Source: Ideonella sp. (lineage in GTDB: Bacteria > Pseudomonadota > Gammaproteobacteria > Burkholderiales > Burkholderiaceae_C). Taken from it: DNA of 16,112 nt. Both the position numbers and the translations under genes were made by a program. The notes beneath the pieces were generated by a model. That model worked only from the letters and a program-made list of their open reading frames with translations. It was not told the origin of the DNA and made no database searches. The stretch covers positions 1 through 16,112 of the forward strand of contig JADKIA010000038.1 in the NCBI GenBank assembly GCA_016721465.1, read 5' to 3'. This document shows positions 7,039 to 16,077 of this stretch, piece after piece (the first letter of the stretch is position 1; each line of letters starts with the position of its first letter).

Positions 7039-10000
7039 ATGACCCAGTACACCGGCACCCCGGCAACGACAACCTCACCGGCAGCCCGGCGGCCGACACG
7101 CTGGACGGTGGCGCGGGTGCCGACACCATGGCGGGCCTGGCGGGCAACGTGATGTCTACATGGTCGACGACCCGGGCGCGTGGTCGTGGGGCCGCTGGGG
7201 CAGGCACCGACCGCATCAACGCCACACTGGGCTTCTCGCTGCCTGCCAACGTCGAAGACCTTTGGCTGGTCGGCGTAGCCAGCACCTCGGGCACGGGCAA
7301 CGGCCTGGACAACGTGATGTGGGGCAACGGCGCTGCCAATTGCTGACGCGGCCTGGCCGGCAACGACGTGCTCGATGGCGGCGCTGGCGCCGACACCCCT
7401 GGTCGGTGGCAGCGGTGACGAGCACCATTGGGTGGACGACGCGGGCGACAACGTGGTCGAACCCGCCGGCGAAGGCAACGACGGTCAGGTCGACGCTGGC
7501 GGGCTACACCCCCGGTGCGCAGGTGGAGAACCCGGTGCTGCTGCCAGGCGCGGGCAACCTGCAAGGCACGGGCAACGCGCTCGACAACGTGCTGACCGGC
7601 AATAGGGGCAACAACGCGCCGGTCGGCGCCGCAGGCAACGACACCCTGGATGGCGGCGCTGGTGCCGACGCGATGTCCGGTGGCGCTGGCAACGACAGCT
7701 ACCGCGTCGACGACGCCGGCGATGTCGTGAGCGAGCAAAGCGGCGAAGGCAGCGATACCGTCACCTCCACACTGGCGAACGACACGTTGCCCGCCAACGT
7801 CGAAGACCTCAACCTCGGCAGCAGCTACAGCGACACCAGCGCCCTGAACGGAACCGGCAATGCCTGGACAACACACTGCGCGGCAACAGCGGCGCCAACG
7901 TGCTGGTGGGCGGTGGCGGCAACGACATGCTGGTGGGCGGCAGCGGCACACCTCACCGGAGGCACCGGCGACGTGTTCACCTGTCCACCACCGACACCGG
8001 CACGGACACCATCACCGACCTCGAATCCAGCGACCTGATCGAGGTCTGCGGTGCCAACTTGTCTGGCATGGTGACCGTGGGCAGCGGCGCGACCGCGCAG
8101 GATGGCGATGTGCAGGTGTTCAGCTCGGGTGGGCAGACCATCCTAGGCACATCGGCCTGGACACGGCGCCGGGCGCCGATCTGCGGATCTTGCTCGGCGG
8201 CAGCCACGCGGCCCGGCAGTTTCCAGCCGCACGGGTTCGAGCTGGTCCACGACACCAACCACGCACCCACACCCAATGGCGCCTTGCCGGCCCAGCAGGT
8301 GACCGAGAACACGGCCTTCGCTTTCCATCTTCCGCCAATGCCTTCGTCGACCCCCGATGGCGATGCCATCACCTACAAGCCTGTCGCTCTTCGACATCGA
8401 CTGGGGCTGCGTGGCCCTGCCCGCTTACCGCAATTCAACCCAGCAACCGGAAATCAGAGCGGCACGCCGAGCCATGCCGACATCGGCGTGCTCACGTTGA
8501 TCGTGTCCGCCACGGACTCGCATGGGGCCACCACCATGCCAGCTTCGAGCTGTCGGTCCAGGCCACGCCTGCACCGCCGCGTCCCGCGCCGACCGTGAGC
8601 TTCAGCGACGACACCCCGGGTGTAGCGCCGGGGCCGATCACCTTCTTCCCGGCCTTCGGCGGGGCCGTCACTGGCCTGACGCTCGACGACTTCGTGGTCG
8701 GCAACGGCACGCTGTCTGCGCTCTCGGGCAGCGGCAGCGGCCTCGGTCAGCGTGGTGCCCGCCAGCGGCATCGAGGGCCCGTGGAGCTGAGCCTCAAGGC
8801 GGCGGCCGTCAGCAACGACGGCGGCGTGACTAACGCCTGGCCAGCGCCGCGCCTGCCCGTGGACACCGTGGTCCATCGGTGGTCGACTTCGCGGACGGCG
8901 GCACGACGCTGCAGGCACCGATGTGAAGGGCGACCTGGTGTTCCTGTTCAGCGAGGCCATCCGGCCCGGCACCGGCACGGTGCTGCTGAAGGACGCCGCA
9001 GCGCCACCGTGGAGCCTTCCTGGCGACCAGTTCGCACGTGTTCATCTCCGGCTCGGTGCTGGCACTCGACCCCAGCGCGAATCTCGCCTACAGCTCGACG
9101 CTCGAGCGTGGAATTTGCCGCCGGCACGGTGCTCGATCTGCTGGGCAACGCCTGCGCGCCTCAAAGTGGTCTGAGCCACGACCCAGGCCGCGCCCGACAC
9201 CACACCACCCACGCTCGCCCTGGCGCAGCAACCAGGCGGGCCTGGCTTCCGGGCGGGCGCCACGCTTGCGATCTTGCTGAGCGAAAGCGCCACGGACTTC
9301 GCGCCAACGACATCACCGTCAGTGGCGGCACGCTGTCCAACTCAACGGCAGCGGCAGCCCTCCAGCGCCACCTTCAACCCCGCTGCCAACAGCGTGACCG
9401 AAGCCGTGATCAGCGTGGCCAGCGGGCGTTTCACCGACGCTGCAGGCAATGCCAACGCCGATGGCGCGGACGCCGACAACACGCACATCAGGGTGGACAC
9501 CCAGCTCCGTCGCCTGATCTTTTCACCGGCGGACGAGGCCGCCGACGTTTTCGCAAGGTCCGAGATGAGCATCGGCTTCAGCGAAGCCGTGCAGCGCAGC
9601 GCGGCAGCGTTCAACTGAAGACCGCAGCCGGCGCCGTGGTGGAAGCTTGATGCCGCGACGAGCCCCGGCTCAGTGTCAACAGCAACACGCTGACCGTGCG
9701 GCCGACGCTCGACCTGCTCGGCGGCACCGACTACCGGCTCGAGGTGTCGAGCGGATCGGTGAAAGACCTGGCCGGCAACGCCTACGGCGGCACCAGCGCC
9801 TACAACTTTGCCCGTGGCCGTCCATCCGCTGGTGGGCCAGCGCTGGCCGACCATTTGATCGGCACGGCCGGCGTGGACCAACTCACGGCCCTGGCCGGCG
9901 ACGACAGGCTCGACGGGGGCCAAGGCAACGATCGGCTGGATGGCGGCGCGGGCATCGATCTGGCCGTATTCAGCGCAGCGCGCCAGTCGGCCACCGTCCT

Positions 10001-10502
10001 GTCCACCGCCACGGGCTTTGCCCGTCACCTCAACGCTGGATGGCGCCGACATGCTCACGGACATCGGACGCCTGCAATTCGCCAACCTGAACCTGGCGCT
10101 GGACCCGTCCCGCCATGCCGGCAGCGTGGCCCGCGTGCTCGGTGCCGTCTTCGGCCCGCAGTTCCTGACCCACAAAGACTACGTCGGCATCGGCCTGGAC
10201 CTGCTCGACCGCGGCGCCACGGTCACCGACCTGGTGGCGATGGCGCTGAACACCGACGCCTTCGTTCAGCTTGCCGGCTCGCGCAGCAACACCGACGTCG
10301 TGGCCAGGCTCTACACCAACGTCACCGGCGCGGCCCTGGGCGCTTCCGACCTGGCGTACTTCGTCGATCTGCTGGATCGCGGCATCCACACGCAGGTGGC
10401 ACTGGCGCAGTTCGCCAGCCGAGACCGACGCCAACGCGGTACATCGATCTGGTCGGGCTGGCCAGCTCAGGCCTCGGACACGTGCCGCCGCCTCCCGCCT
10501 GA
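7039..10502 (+). pseudogene. Large RTX calcium-binding protein with cadherin/Ig-like and DUF4214-type domains, frameshifted
   Basis: This is a reconstructed protein of about 1150 residues. The ATG at 7039 follows GGAGAG four bases upstream. Residues 1-320 hold four RTX blocks with GGxGxDxL nonapeptides (for example LDGGAGADTM, VGGGGNDMLVGGSG). They alternate with a repeated VDDAGDVV, LPANVEDL, GTGNALDNVL unit. These Ca2+-binding parallel beta-roll repeats are typical of type I secreted proteins, which lack an N-terminal signal. Next come a cadherin-like segment (AQQVTENTAFAFHLP, DGDAITYK; about 8290-8560) and three or four bacterial Ig-like segments (FGGAVTGLTLDDFVVGNGTL; KGDLVFLFSEAIRPGTGTV; SVEFAAGTVLDLLGNA; GGTDYRLEVSSGSVKDLAGN). 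A short RTX block near 9890-9960 leads to ADMLTDIGRLQFANLNLALD and a DUF4214-type C-terminus (FLTHKDYVGIGLDLLDRG, VARLYTNVTGA). A dozen or more frame changes are needed. A secreted or surface role is expected; no type I exporter is in the window. Confidence 0.72.
7045..7985 (+). repeat. Tandem RTX repeat units of roughly 280 bp
   Basis: Three long imperfect units and part of a fourth lie head to tail inside the RTX gene. Each combines a Gly/Asp nonapeptide block, a VDD(A/P)GDVV-type strand, a PANVEDL or AQVENL strand and a GTGNxLDNV strand. Corresponding GGCGGCGCTGG(C/T)GCCGAC cores recur near 7105, 7378 and 7650. The arrangement is usual for RTX proteins and probably arose by internal duplication. 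Confidence 0.75.
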
Positions 10503-10542
10503 GCCGCGCTGCTCGGCAGGCGCGCGAGCGCAGCGGCCGGGG

Positions 10543-11535
10543 TCACTGGTCCACGTCGACGACCAACCGGCCGCGCACTTCGCCGGCCAGCAACGGGCGC
10601 CAGCTCGATCGCGCCGGCCAGGCCGATCACCGGCCCGGTGACCAGGTCGAGCAAGTCCCCATCGATCTCGTTGGCCAGCCGCGTCCAGGCCTCGATGCGC
10701 CGGTCGCGCGGGCACATCACGCTGTCCACGCCCGCCAGCGTCACACCGCGCAGGATGAAGGGGGCCACCGTGGTGGGCAGGTCCATGCCTGCGGCCGGGC
10801 CGCGAGCCGCCACCACGCGCCGCCATATCGGGTGGATGCGCACAGGTTGGCCAGCACATGGCTGCCCACGGTGTCCACCACGCCGGCCCAGCGTTCCTTG
10901 GCCAGGGGTCTGCCAGGTGCGGCCAGCGTGCTGCGGTCCACGATGTCGGTGGCGCCCAACCGGCGCAGGTAGTCCGCCTCGGCGGTGCGCCCGGTGATCG
11001 CCGTGACCTGGTAGCCGGGCGCGCCAGCAGCATGATGGCCACGCTGCCCACGCCGCCGGCCGCGCCACTGACGGCGATCTCGCCCTGCCCCGGCTTCACG
11101 CCCAGTCGCTGCAGGGCCATGACGCAGAGCATCGCCGTGCAGCCCGCGGTGCCCAGCGCCATGCTGTGCCGGGCCGACAGCGTCGGCGGCAGCCGCCACC
11201 AGCCAATCGCCGTTCACGCGCGCCCGCTGGGCCAGCCCGCCCCAATGGATTCGCCCACGCCCCAGCCGTTGAGGATGACCGCATCGCCCGGCTGGTAGTC
11301 GGCTGGCCGCTGGACTCGACCTGCCCGACGAAATCGATGCCGGGCACCATCGGAACTCTGCGCACCACCGGTGAGCGGCCGGTCAGCGCCAGCGCATCCT
11401 TGCAGTTCACGGTGGAATGGCGAATGCGCACGGTCACGTCACCGGCTGGCAGCCCGTGTCGGGCTGGTCCACCACGGCGGCACGTTGCCCGGCCTCGGTC
11501 TTCTCGATCAGGATGGCTTTGAAGCTGTCGCTCAT
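10543..11535 (-). pseudogene. acuI: AcuI/YhdH-type NADPH-dependent quinone oxidoreductase (acrylyl-CoA reductase family), frameshifted
   Basis: The start at 11535 gives MSDSFKAILIEKTEAGQ; the stop is at 10543-10545 after VDVDQ. The 331 codons fit the YhdH/AcuI branch of the zinc-independent medium-chain dehydrogenases, which reduce acryloyl-CoA or related enoyl substrates with NADPH. Family motifs in order, across frames, are VRIRHSTVNCKDALALTGR, MVPGIDFVGQVESS, MALGTAGCTAMLCVMALQ, the nucleotide-binding AVSGAAGGVGSVAIMLLA, YQVTAITGR, LRRLGATDIVDRS, WAGVVDTVGSHVLANLC, LPTTVAPFILRGVTLAGVDS, RIEAWTRLANEIDGDLLDLV and GRLVVDVDQ-like end. It is convergent with the RTX gene, with 40 bp between the stops. 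About six indels are required, but no motif is missing, so the real gene is probably intact. The enzyme is cytoplasmic. Confidence 0.82.
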
Positions 11536-11707
11536 GCCGGGTCCACTCGTGTTTTCAATCGCCGCTGGAACGGGCAGCCACCGGGCCCGCCGCTTCCAGA
11601 AACGTGCCCTCGGAAGCGGCCCGCTTCCTGCCGCGCACGACGTCAAATGTAGACGATCGACCCTGCGCACCGCTGCCCCGGGCTCGGCAGCCGTGGGCGA
11701 TCGAAAG

Positions 11708-11728
11708 CAGGGGTCAAGTCTGTCCTTC
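11708..11728. repeat. Possible REP-like motif
   Basis: The intergenic sequence around 11708-11728 contains GGGGTCAAGTCTG. Similar GGGTCAAGTC cores occur in repetitive extragenic palindromes mobilised by REP-associated tyrosine transposases in proteobacteria. Only one core is seen, with no inverted partner nearby, so this could be chance. The rest of 11536-11819 shows no gene. Confidence 0.2.
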
Positions 11729-11819
11729 CCGTGACGAAAACGAAGCATGCCGAAGCGCATGGGTGGCCAGTCCGACAGCCGGCGCCACTGCAGTGAACGG
11801 CAGGTCAGCAGGATTCACC

Positions 11820-12242
11820 ATGATCAGCCCTGTTGCGGCCATTTACGCCCCTCGGTGCGCGACCGGATGTGCACATTCCATTGCATTCGCACGACGCGCC
11901 GGAGCCGAGCCACGCCGAGAGCAGCGACGAGGCGTCGGTGGAGCTGCACATCTCCGCCGAAGGCTCGGCCAAGTTGGCCAGCGAGACGCAGGACGAGGCA
12001 CGCCAGGTGAGCGGCGGCGCCGCGCCCGGCCCTGCCGCGCCGGCCCACCCGGTGGCCGCCTCCGAGGCAGCAGCCAGACCAATCTGGCCTACGCTGCCTC
12101 GGATGCCAACCAGGACGGCGTGGTCACGCCACTGGAACAGCGGGCCTACGAAGTTGCGCACCCGGTGGTCCGGCACGAGACCGCTTCGATCGAGCCCTCC
12201 AGCACGGCCGCGTGGGCCGGCGCGGCGCTCCAGGCGGCCTGA
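11820..12242 (+). pseudogene. Small EF-hand protein, about 140 residues, frameshifted
   Basis: The ATG at 11820 has AGGA about six bases upstream and starts MISPVAAIYAP. A Ser/Glu/Ala-rich middle follows (IPLHSHDAPEPSHAESSDE, VELHISAEGSAKLASE, DEARQVSGGAA). Then a canonical 12-residue EF-hand loop DANQDGVVTPLE lies at 12102-12137, with Asp, Asn and Asp at positions 1, 3 and 5, Gly at 6 and Glu at 12. The C-terminus is Ala-rich and ends at 12242. Only one EF-hand loop is visible. No signal peptide or membrane helix is evident, so it is probably cytoplasmic. The function is unknown; calcium sensing or buffering would be an inference from the loop alone. Two or three indels lie between 11850 and 12080. 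It converges on the DUF3144 gene with six bases between stops. Confidence 0.55.
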
Positions 12243-12248
12243 AGCCCT

Positions 12249-12512
12249 TCAGTCCTGCGGCTTCACCACCGGCCCCACCACCCCATCGAGGTTGGATTCC
12301 AGGGCCTTGCGGTACTCGGACACGTAGAACGCCACCGCCTCCGCCCGGGCCTCGTCCGTACCGCCCCGGGTGACGAAGTTGAAGGCGTTGTAGCGCCCGG
12401 CCGCAAACAGGATGGCGGCGCTCACCTCGCCGTCCTTGCCGTCATCGGCCAGCCGGTTGGCCAGGTGGATGAACTCGTCGACGAGCTTCAGGAACTCCGG
12501 TGGGTAGGGCAT
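12249..12512 (-). CDS. DUF3144 family protein
   Basis: This is an intact gene of 87 codons plus stop. MPYPPEF was chosen as start at 12512 because GAAGG lies six bases upstream and the family begins near this point. Family features are FIHLANRLA, the central VSAAILFAAGRYNAFNFV helix and FYVSEYRKALESNLDG near the C-terminus. The protein is small, soluble and helical; its molecular role is not known. It is transcribed away from the radical SAM gene, with 70 bp between the two starts. This is the leftmost gene in the window that reads without any frame correction. Confidence 0.88.
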   Translation of the reverse strand: MPYPPEFLKLVDEFIHLANRLADDGKDGEVSAAILFAAGRYNAFNFVTRGGTDEARAEAVAFYVSEYRKALESNLDGVVGPVVKPQD

Positions 12513-12582
12513 GCGGGGCCTTCGTGGATGGCGACCACACTGTCGCACAGGCCACGGGCCGCTGGCAAAATGCGCCCGGCCC

Positions 12583-14490
12583 ATGACCGCCCCCCTGCCT
12601 CGCGTGCTGTCCGTCATCCCGCCGATGACCCAGCTGAACACGCCCTACCCCTCCACGGCCTACCTCACTGGTTTCCTGCGTTCGCGCGGCATCGCCGCAA
12701 CGCAGGAGGACCTGGCGCTGGCGCTGGTGCTGGCCCTGTTCTCGCCCAAGGGCCTGACGGAGGTGCACCAGGCCGTTCTCGCCATGCCGGCGCCCGAGCG
12801 ATCACCGCTGCTGCACTCGTTTGACGCTGACTTCGTTCGTTACCACGCCACGACCGAGCGCGTGCTGGCCTTCCTGCAGGGGCGCGACCCCACTCTGGCC
12901 CACCGCATCGCCTCGCGCCAATACCTGCCCGAAGGCCCACGTTTCGCCTCGCTCGACGTCTACATCGACCCGGAGGGTGGCGATCCCCTGGCCTGGGCCT
13001 TTGGCGCCCTCGGTGTCCAGGACCGCGCCCGCCACGTCGCCACGCTGTACCTCAACGACCTGGCCGACGTGCTGCGCGAGGCCGTGGACCCGCGCTTCGA
13101 GTTCGTGCGCTACGCCGAATCGCTGGCCATGAGCCAGCCCAGCTTCGAGCCGCTGGCGCAGGCCCTGGCCGCATCGCCCAACCTGGTGGACCGCACGCTG
13201 CAGCGCCTGACCGCGCAAGCCATCCAGCGTCACCAGCCCGACGTGCTGCTGTTGTCGGTGCCCTTCCCCGGCGCGGTGTACGCCGCCTTGCGCATCGCGC
13301 AGTGGGTGCGGGCGCAGCACCCACAGATCCGCATCGCGCTGGGGGGCGGCTTCGTCAACACCGAGCTGCGCGAGCTGAGCGATCCGCGGGTGTTCGACTT
13401 CGTCGATGCCATCACGCTCGACGCCGGCGAGCGGCCACTGCTGGCCTTGCTCGAGCACTGGCACGGCAAGCGCTCGGCCGGCCGCCTGGTGCGCAGCTTC
13501 ATCCGGCAGGATGGCGTGGTGCGCTACGTGGACATCGGCGAGGCCGACATCCCTTTTGCCGAGGTGGGCACTCCCACCTGGGACGGCCTGCCGCTGCAGA
13601 GCTATCTGTCGTTGCTGGACATGCTCAACCCCATGCACCGCCTGTGGTCCGACGGACGCTGGAACAAGCTGACCGTGGCGCATGGCTGCTACTGGAAGAA
13701 ATGCAGCTTCTGCGACGTGGGCCTGGACTACATCTCGCGCTACGACGCGGCCACGGCCGACACGCTGGTCGACCGCATCGAGACCGTGGTGCGCGAGACC
13801 GGGCAGACCGGTTTTCATTTCGTCGACGAGGCCGCACCGCCCAAGTCGCTCAAGGCCCTGGCCGCGGAGCTGCAGCGGCGGCAGGTGGACATCTCCTGGT
13901 GGGGCAACATCCGCTTCGAAAAATCCTTCACGCCCGAGCTGTGCCAGCAGCTGGCCGCGAGCGGCTGCATCGCCATCTCGGGCGGGCTGGAGGTGGCATC
14001 CGATCGCCTGCTCCAACTGATGAAGAAAGGCGTCTCGGTGGACCAGGTGGCGCGCGTCACCAAGGCCTTTGCGGACGCGGGCATCCTGGTGCACGCCTAC
14101 CTGATGTACGGCTTTCCCACGCAGACGGTGCAGGACACGGTGGATGCGCTCGAATACGTGCGCCAGCTGTTCGAGGCGGGCTGCATCCAGTCCGGCTTCT
14201 TCCACCGCTTCACCTGCACCGTGCACTCGCCGGTGGGTCAGCACCCGGCCGACTACGGCGTGACGCTGCAGCCGCTGCCACCGGTGAGCTTCGCGAAGAA
14301 CGACGTGGCCTTCCACGACCCCACCGGCACCGACCACGACGCCCTGGGCGTGGCGCTGAAGAAGGCGCTGTACAACTACATGCACGGCATCGGGCTGGAG
14401 CAGGACGTGCGCAGCTGGTTCGACCTGCGCGTGCCGCGGACCACGGTGGCCAAGCACCGCATTGCGCGGGCACTGTCGGCACGCGATTGA
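12583..14490 (+). CDS. B12-binding-type radical SAM protein
   Basis: This is an intact frame of 635 residues. The start at 12583 (MTAPLPRVLSVIPPMTQLN) fits the usual family N-terminus PPMTQLNTPYPSTAYL; a longer upstream frame exists but overlaps the DUF3144 start. No strong ribosome site is seen. Residues 1-300 form a Rossmann-like cobalamin-binding-type domain (PDVLLLSVPFPGAVYAAL, IALGGGFVNTE, DAITLDAGERPLLALL). The radical SAM barrel starts near 365 with AHGCYWKKCSFCDVGLDY. Cys369, Cys374 and Cys377 should bind the 4Fe-4S cluster, in a CX4CX2C spacing instead of CX3CX2C. Further motifs are FHFVDEAAPP, WWGNIRFEKSF, AISGGLEVASDRLLQLMKKG and HAYLMYGFPTQT. The classical cobalamin DxHxxG motif was not found. 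Members include methyltransferases and BchE-like cyclases. The substrate here cannot be told from context. Confidence 0.9.
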   Translation: MTAPLPRVLSVIPPMTQLNTPYPSTAYLTGFLRSRGIAATQEDLALALVLALFSPKGLTEVHQAVLAMPAPERSPLLHSFDADFVRYHATTERVLAFLQGRDPTLAHRIASRQYLPEGPRFASLDVYIDPEGGDPLAWAFGALGVQDRARHVATLYLNDLADVLREAVDPRFEFVRYAESLAMSQPSFEPLAQALAASPNLVDRTLQRLTAQAIQRHQPDVLLLSVPFPGAVYAALRIAQWVRAQHPQIRIALGGGFVNTELRELSDPRVFDFVDAITLDAGERPLLALLEHWHGKRSAGRLVRSFIRQDGVVRYVDIGEADIPFAEVGTPTWDGLPLQSYLSLLDMLNPMHRLWSDGRWNKLTVAHGCYWKKCSFCDVGLDYISRYDAATADTLVDRIETVVRETGQTGFHFVDEAAPPKSLKALAAELQRRQVDISWWGNIRFEKSFTPELCQQLAASGCIAISGGLEVASDRLLQLMKKGVSVDQVARVTKAFADAGILVHAYLMYGFPTQTVQDTVDALEYVRQLFEAGCIQSGFFHRFTCTVHSPVGQHPADYGVTLQPLPPVSFAKNDVAFHDPTGTDHDALGVALKKALYNYMHGIGLEQDVRSWFDLRVPRTTVAKHRIARALSARD

Positions 14491-14641
14491 CCGCCCCCCG
14501 GCGGTGGCCGAGGGCCCTGCGCCCCCAGTTGAATGCCGTGGACCCGGTTCACTTCACATTGCTTGACCCAACTGCATCGGGCAGCATCCTGCACAGCGCA
14601 AAATGCCGGTCGTGCCTTCCACTTCGTTCCAGCCATGCGCT
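14491..14641. promoter_or_regulatory. Intergenic region with short GC hairpin and weak promoter-like site
   Basis: Directly after the radical SAM stop, CCGCC (14491-14495) can pair with GGCGG (14500-14504) around a CCCC loop. There is no T-tract, so it is not a convincing terminator. Further on, TTGACC at 14563-14568 resembles a -35 box, but the position 17 bp downstream (ATCCTG) is a poor -10. Any promoter of the efflux operon is therefore only tentative. Confidence 0.25.
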
Positions 14642-16077
14642 ATGCGTCGCGGGCTCTGCACCATGGTGTTCGCCTGTTCGACGCTGTGCGGCTTCAGTGC
14701 CTGCACGCCGATGCGGCCCCCCAGCCAACCGCCGAGCGCGATCCAGCCACCGGCGGCCTGGTCACAGGCGCCTTCCCTGGCGCAACGCCCCGCCGATGAC
14801 CTGGCGCGCTGGTGGCAGCGCCTGGGCGATGCCGACCTGAGCGCACTGATCGACGCTGCCCTGCGCCACAACACCTCCGTGGACGCGGCCCGTGCGGCGC
14901 TGCAACAGTCGAGGGCCCTGCGCGAGGTGTCGGCCGCCGCGCTGATGCCCACGCTCAGCGGCAGCGGCTCGGCCCAGCGTTCGCGCAGCAATTCGGCCAC
15001 CAGCAACAGCTGGCGCACCGGCCTGGACGCCAGTTGGGAGCCCGACCTGTTCGGCGGCGACCACGCCGCACTCGAGGCCCGCGATGCCGATGCCGCTGCC
15101 GCCAACGCGCGGCTCGGCGACGCCCAGGTGTCCGTGGCCGCCGAAGTGGCGCTGGACTACCTGCAACTGCGCAGCAGCCAGGCGCGCATCGCCGCCCAGG
15201 CCAACCTCGCCAACCAGCAGGACATCCAGCAGATCGCGCAGTGGCGCGCCCAGGCCGGGCTGGCCAGCGCGCTGGATGTCGAGCAGGCCCGCGCCGCGAC
15301 GGCGCAGACCCAGGCCCAGTTGCCCGCGCTGGACGCGAGCATCACCAAGGCCGGCCATGCATTGGCCGTATTGACCGGGGAAGCACCCGGCACCCTGAAC
15401 GCCAGCTTGCAGGCCGCCAGGCCGCTGCCCCTGCCGGCGCAGGACCTGGCCCTGTCGCTGCCCGCCGACACCCTGCGCCAGCGCCCCGACGTGCGTGCCG
15501 CCGAGGCCGCCGTGGTGGCCGCGGCGGCCCGTGTGACGCAGGCCGATGCCGCGCGTTATCCATCGCTGCACCTCGGTGGCTCCATCGGCCTGAATGCGCT
15601 GACGCTGGGCTCGCTCACTTCCGGTGGCAGCCTCGCGGCATCGCTGCTGGCCAACGTCTCGATGCCCTTGTTCGACGGGGGGGCCACCCAGGCCACCGTG
15701 CGGGCGCAGCAGGCCGCCATGGCGCAGGCGCAGGCGAGCCACCGCGGCGTGGTGCTCGCCGCACTCAAGGACGTGGAAGACGCGCTCGTGGCCCTGCGTG
15801 CAGACCGCGAGCGCGCCACCCCCTGGCCGTGGCCGCGCAATCGGCGGCCGACGCCGCGCTGCTGGCGCGCCAGCGCTACCAGAGCGGCCTGATCGACTTC
15901 CAGACCGTGCTGGACACCCAGCGCACCCAGCTCAGCGCCCAGGATGCGATGGCCGGCGTGCAGGCCGACATCGCCGCCGACCACGTGCGCCTGTACAAGG
16001 CACTGGGCGGTGGCTGGACCCCCGACGCAAACACCCCCGTGGCCGATTCCCAGATCAGGCCGCCCCAGAAGCCATGA
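14642..16077 (+). CDS. NodT-family outer-membrane efflux lipoprotein, with one frameshift
   Basis: The protein is a TolC-like outer-membrane channel of the RND/MacAB-type efflux class, about 478 residues. The start MRRGLCTMVFACSTLC at 14642 gives a compact lipoprotein signal ending FSAC, with Cys21 as the lipidated residue; an in-frame ATG at 14603 is an alternative. Family features are DDLARWWQRLGDADLSALI, ALRHNTSVDAARAALQQS, the TGLDASWEPDLFGG motif, VAAEVALDYLQLRSSQARIA, AGLASALDVEQARAATAQTQ, ALAVLTGEAPG, LRQRPDVRAAEAAV, RYPSLHLGGSIGLNAL, VSMPLFDGG and, after the shift, YQSGLIDFQTVLDTQR. The frame changes at the C-run 15819-15823; one missing C restores ERATPLAVAAQSA. This looks like a sequencing error, since both sides are fully conserved. 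The stop overlaps the next start as ATGA. Confidence 0.9.

Noticed and set aside
7045..7985. Repeat block considered as a CRISPR-like array
   Set aside because: The repeats are imperfect, about 280 bp long, in coding register and encode calcium-binding RTX motifs.
3305..10502. Programmed frameshifting or recoding as explanation for the split genes
   Set aside because: Shifts are too many, in both directions, lack a common slippery sequence, and affect unrelated genes alike. Sequencing or assembly error explains them better.
10503..10542. GC-rich inverted repeat between the convergent RTX and oxidoreductase genes as a bidirectional terminator
   Set aside because: The pairing of CGCTGCTCG with CGAGCGCAGCG needs a bulge and has no T-tract on either side.
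12802..14457. Minus-strand open frame of 551 codons opposite the radical SAM gene
   Set aside because: It is the mirror of a well-supported gene with strong third-position G/C, which suppresses stops on the other strand. Its sequence is His/Val/Gln-rich and matches no family.
13302..14840. Plus-strand open frame of 512 codons overlapping the radical SAM gene
   Set aside because: It is in a shifted frame of a clear gene, and Arg/Ala/Gly-rich without motifs.
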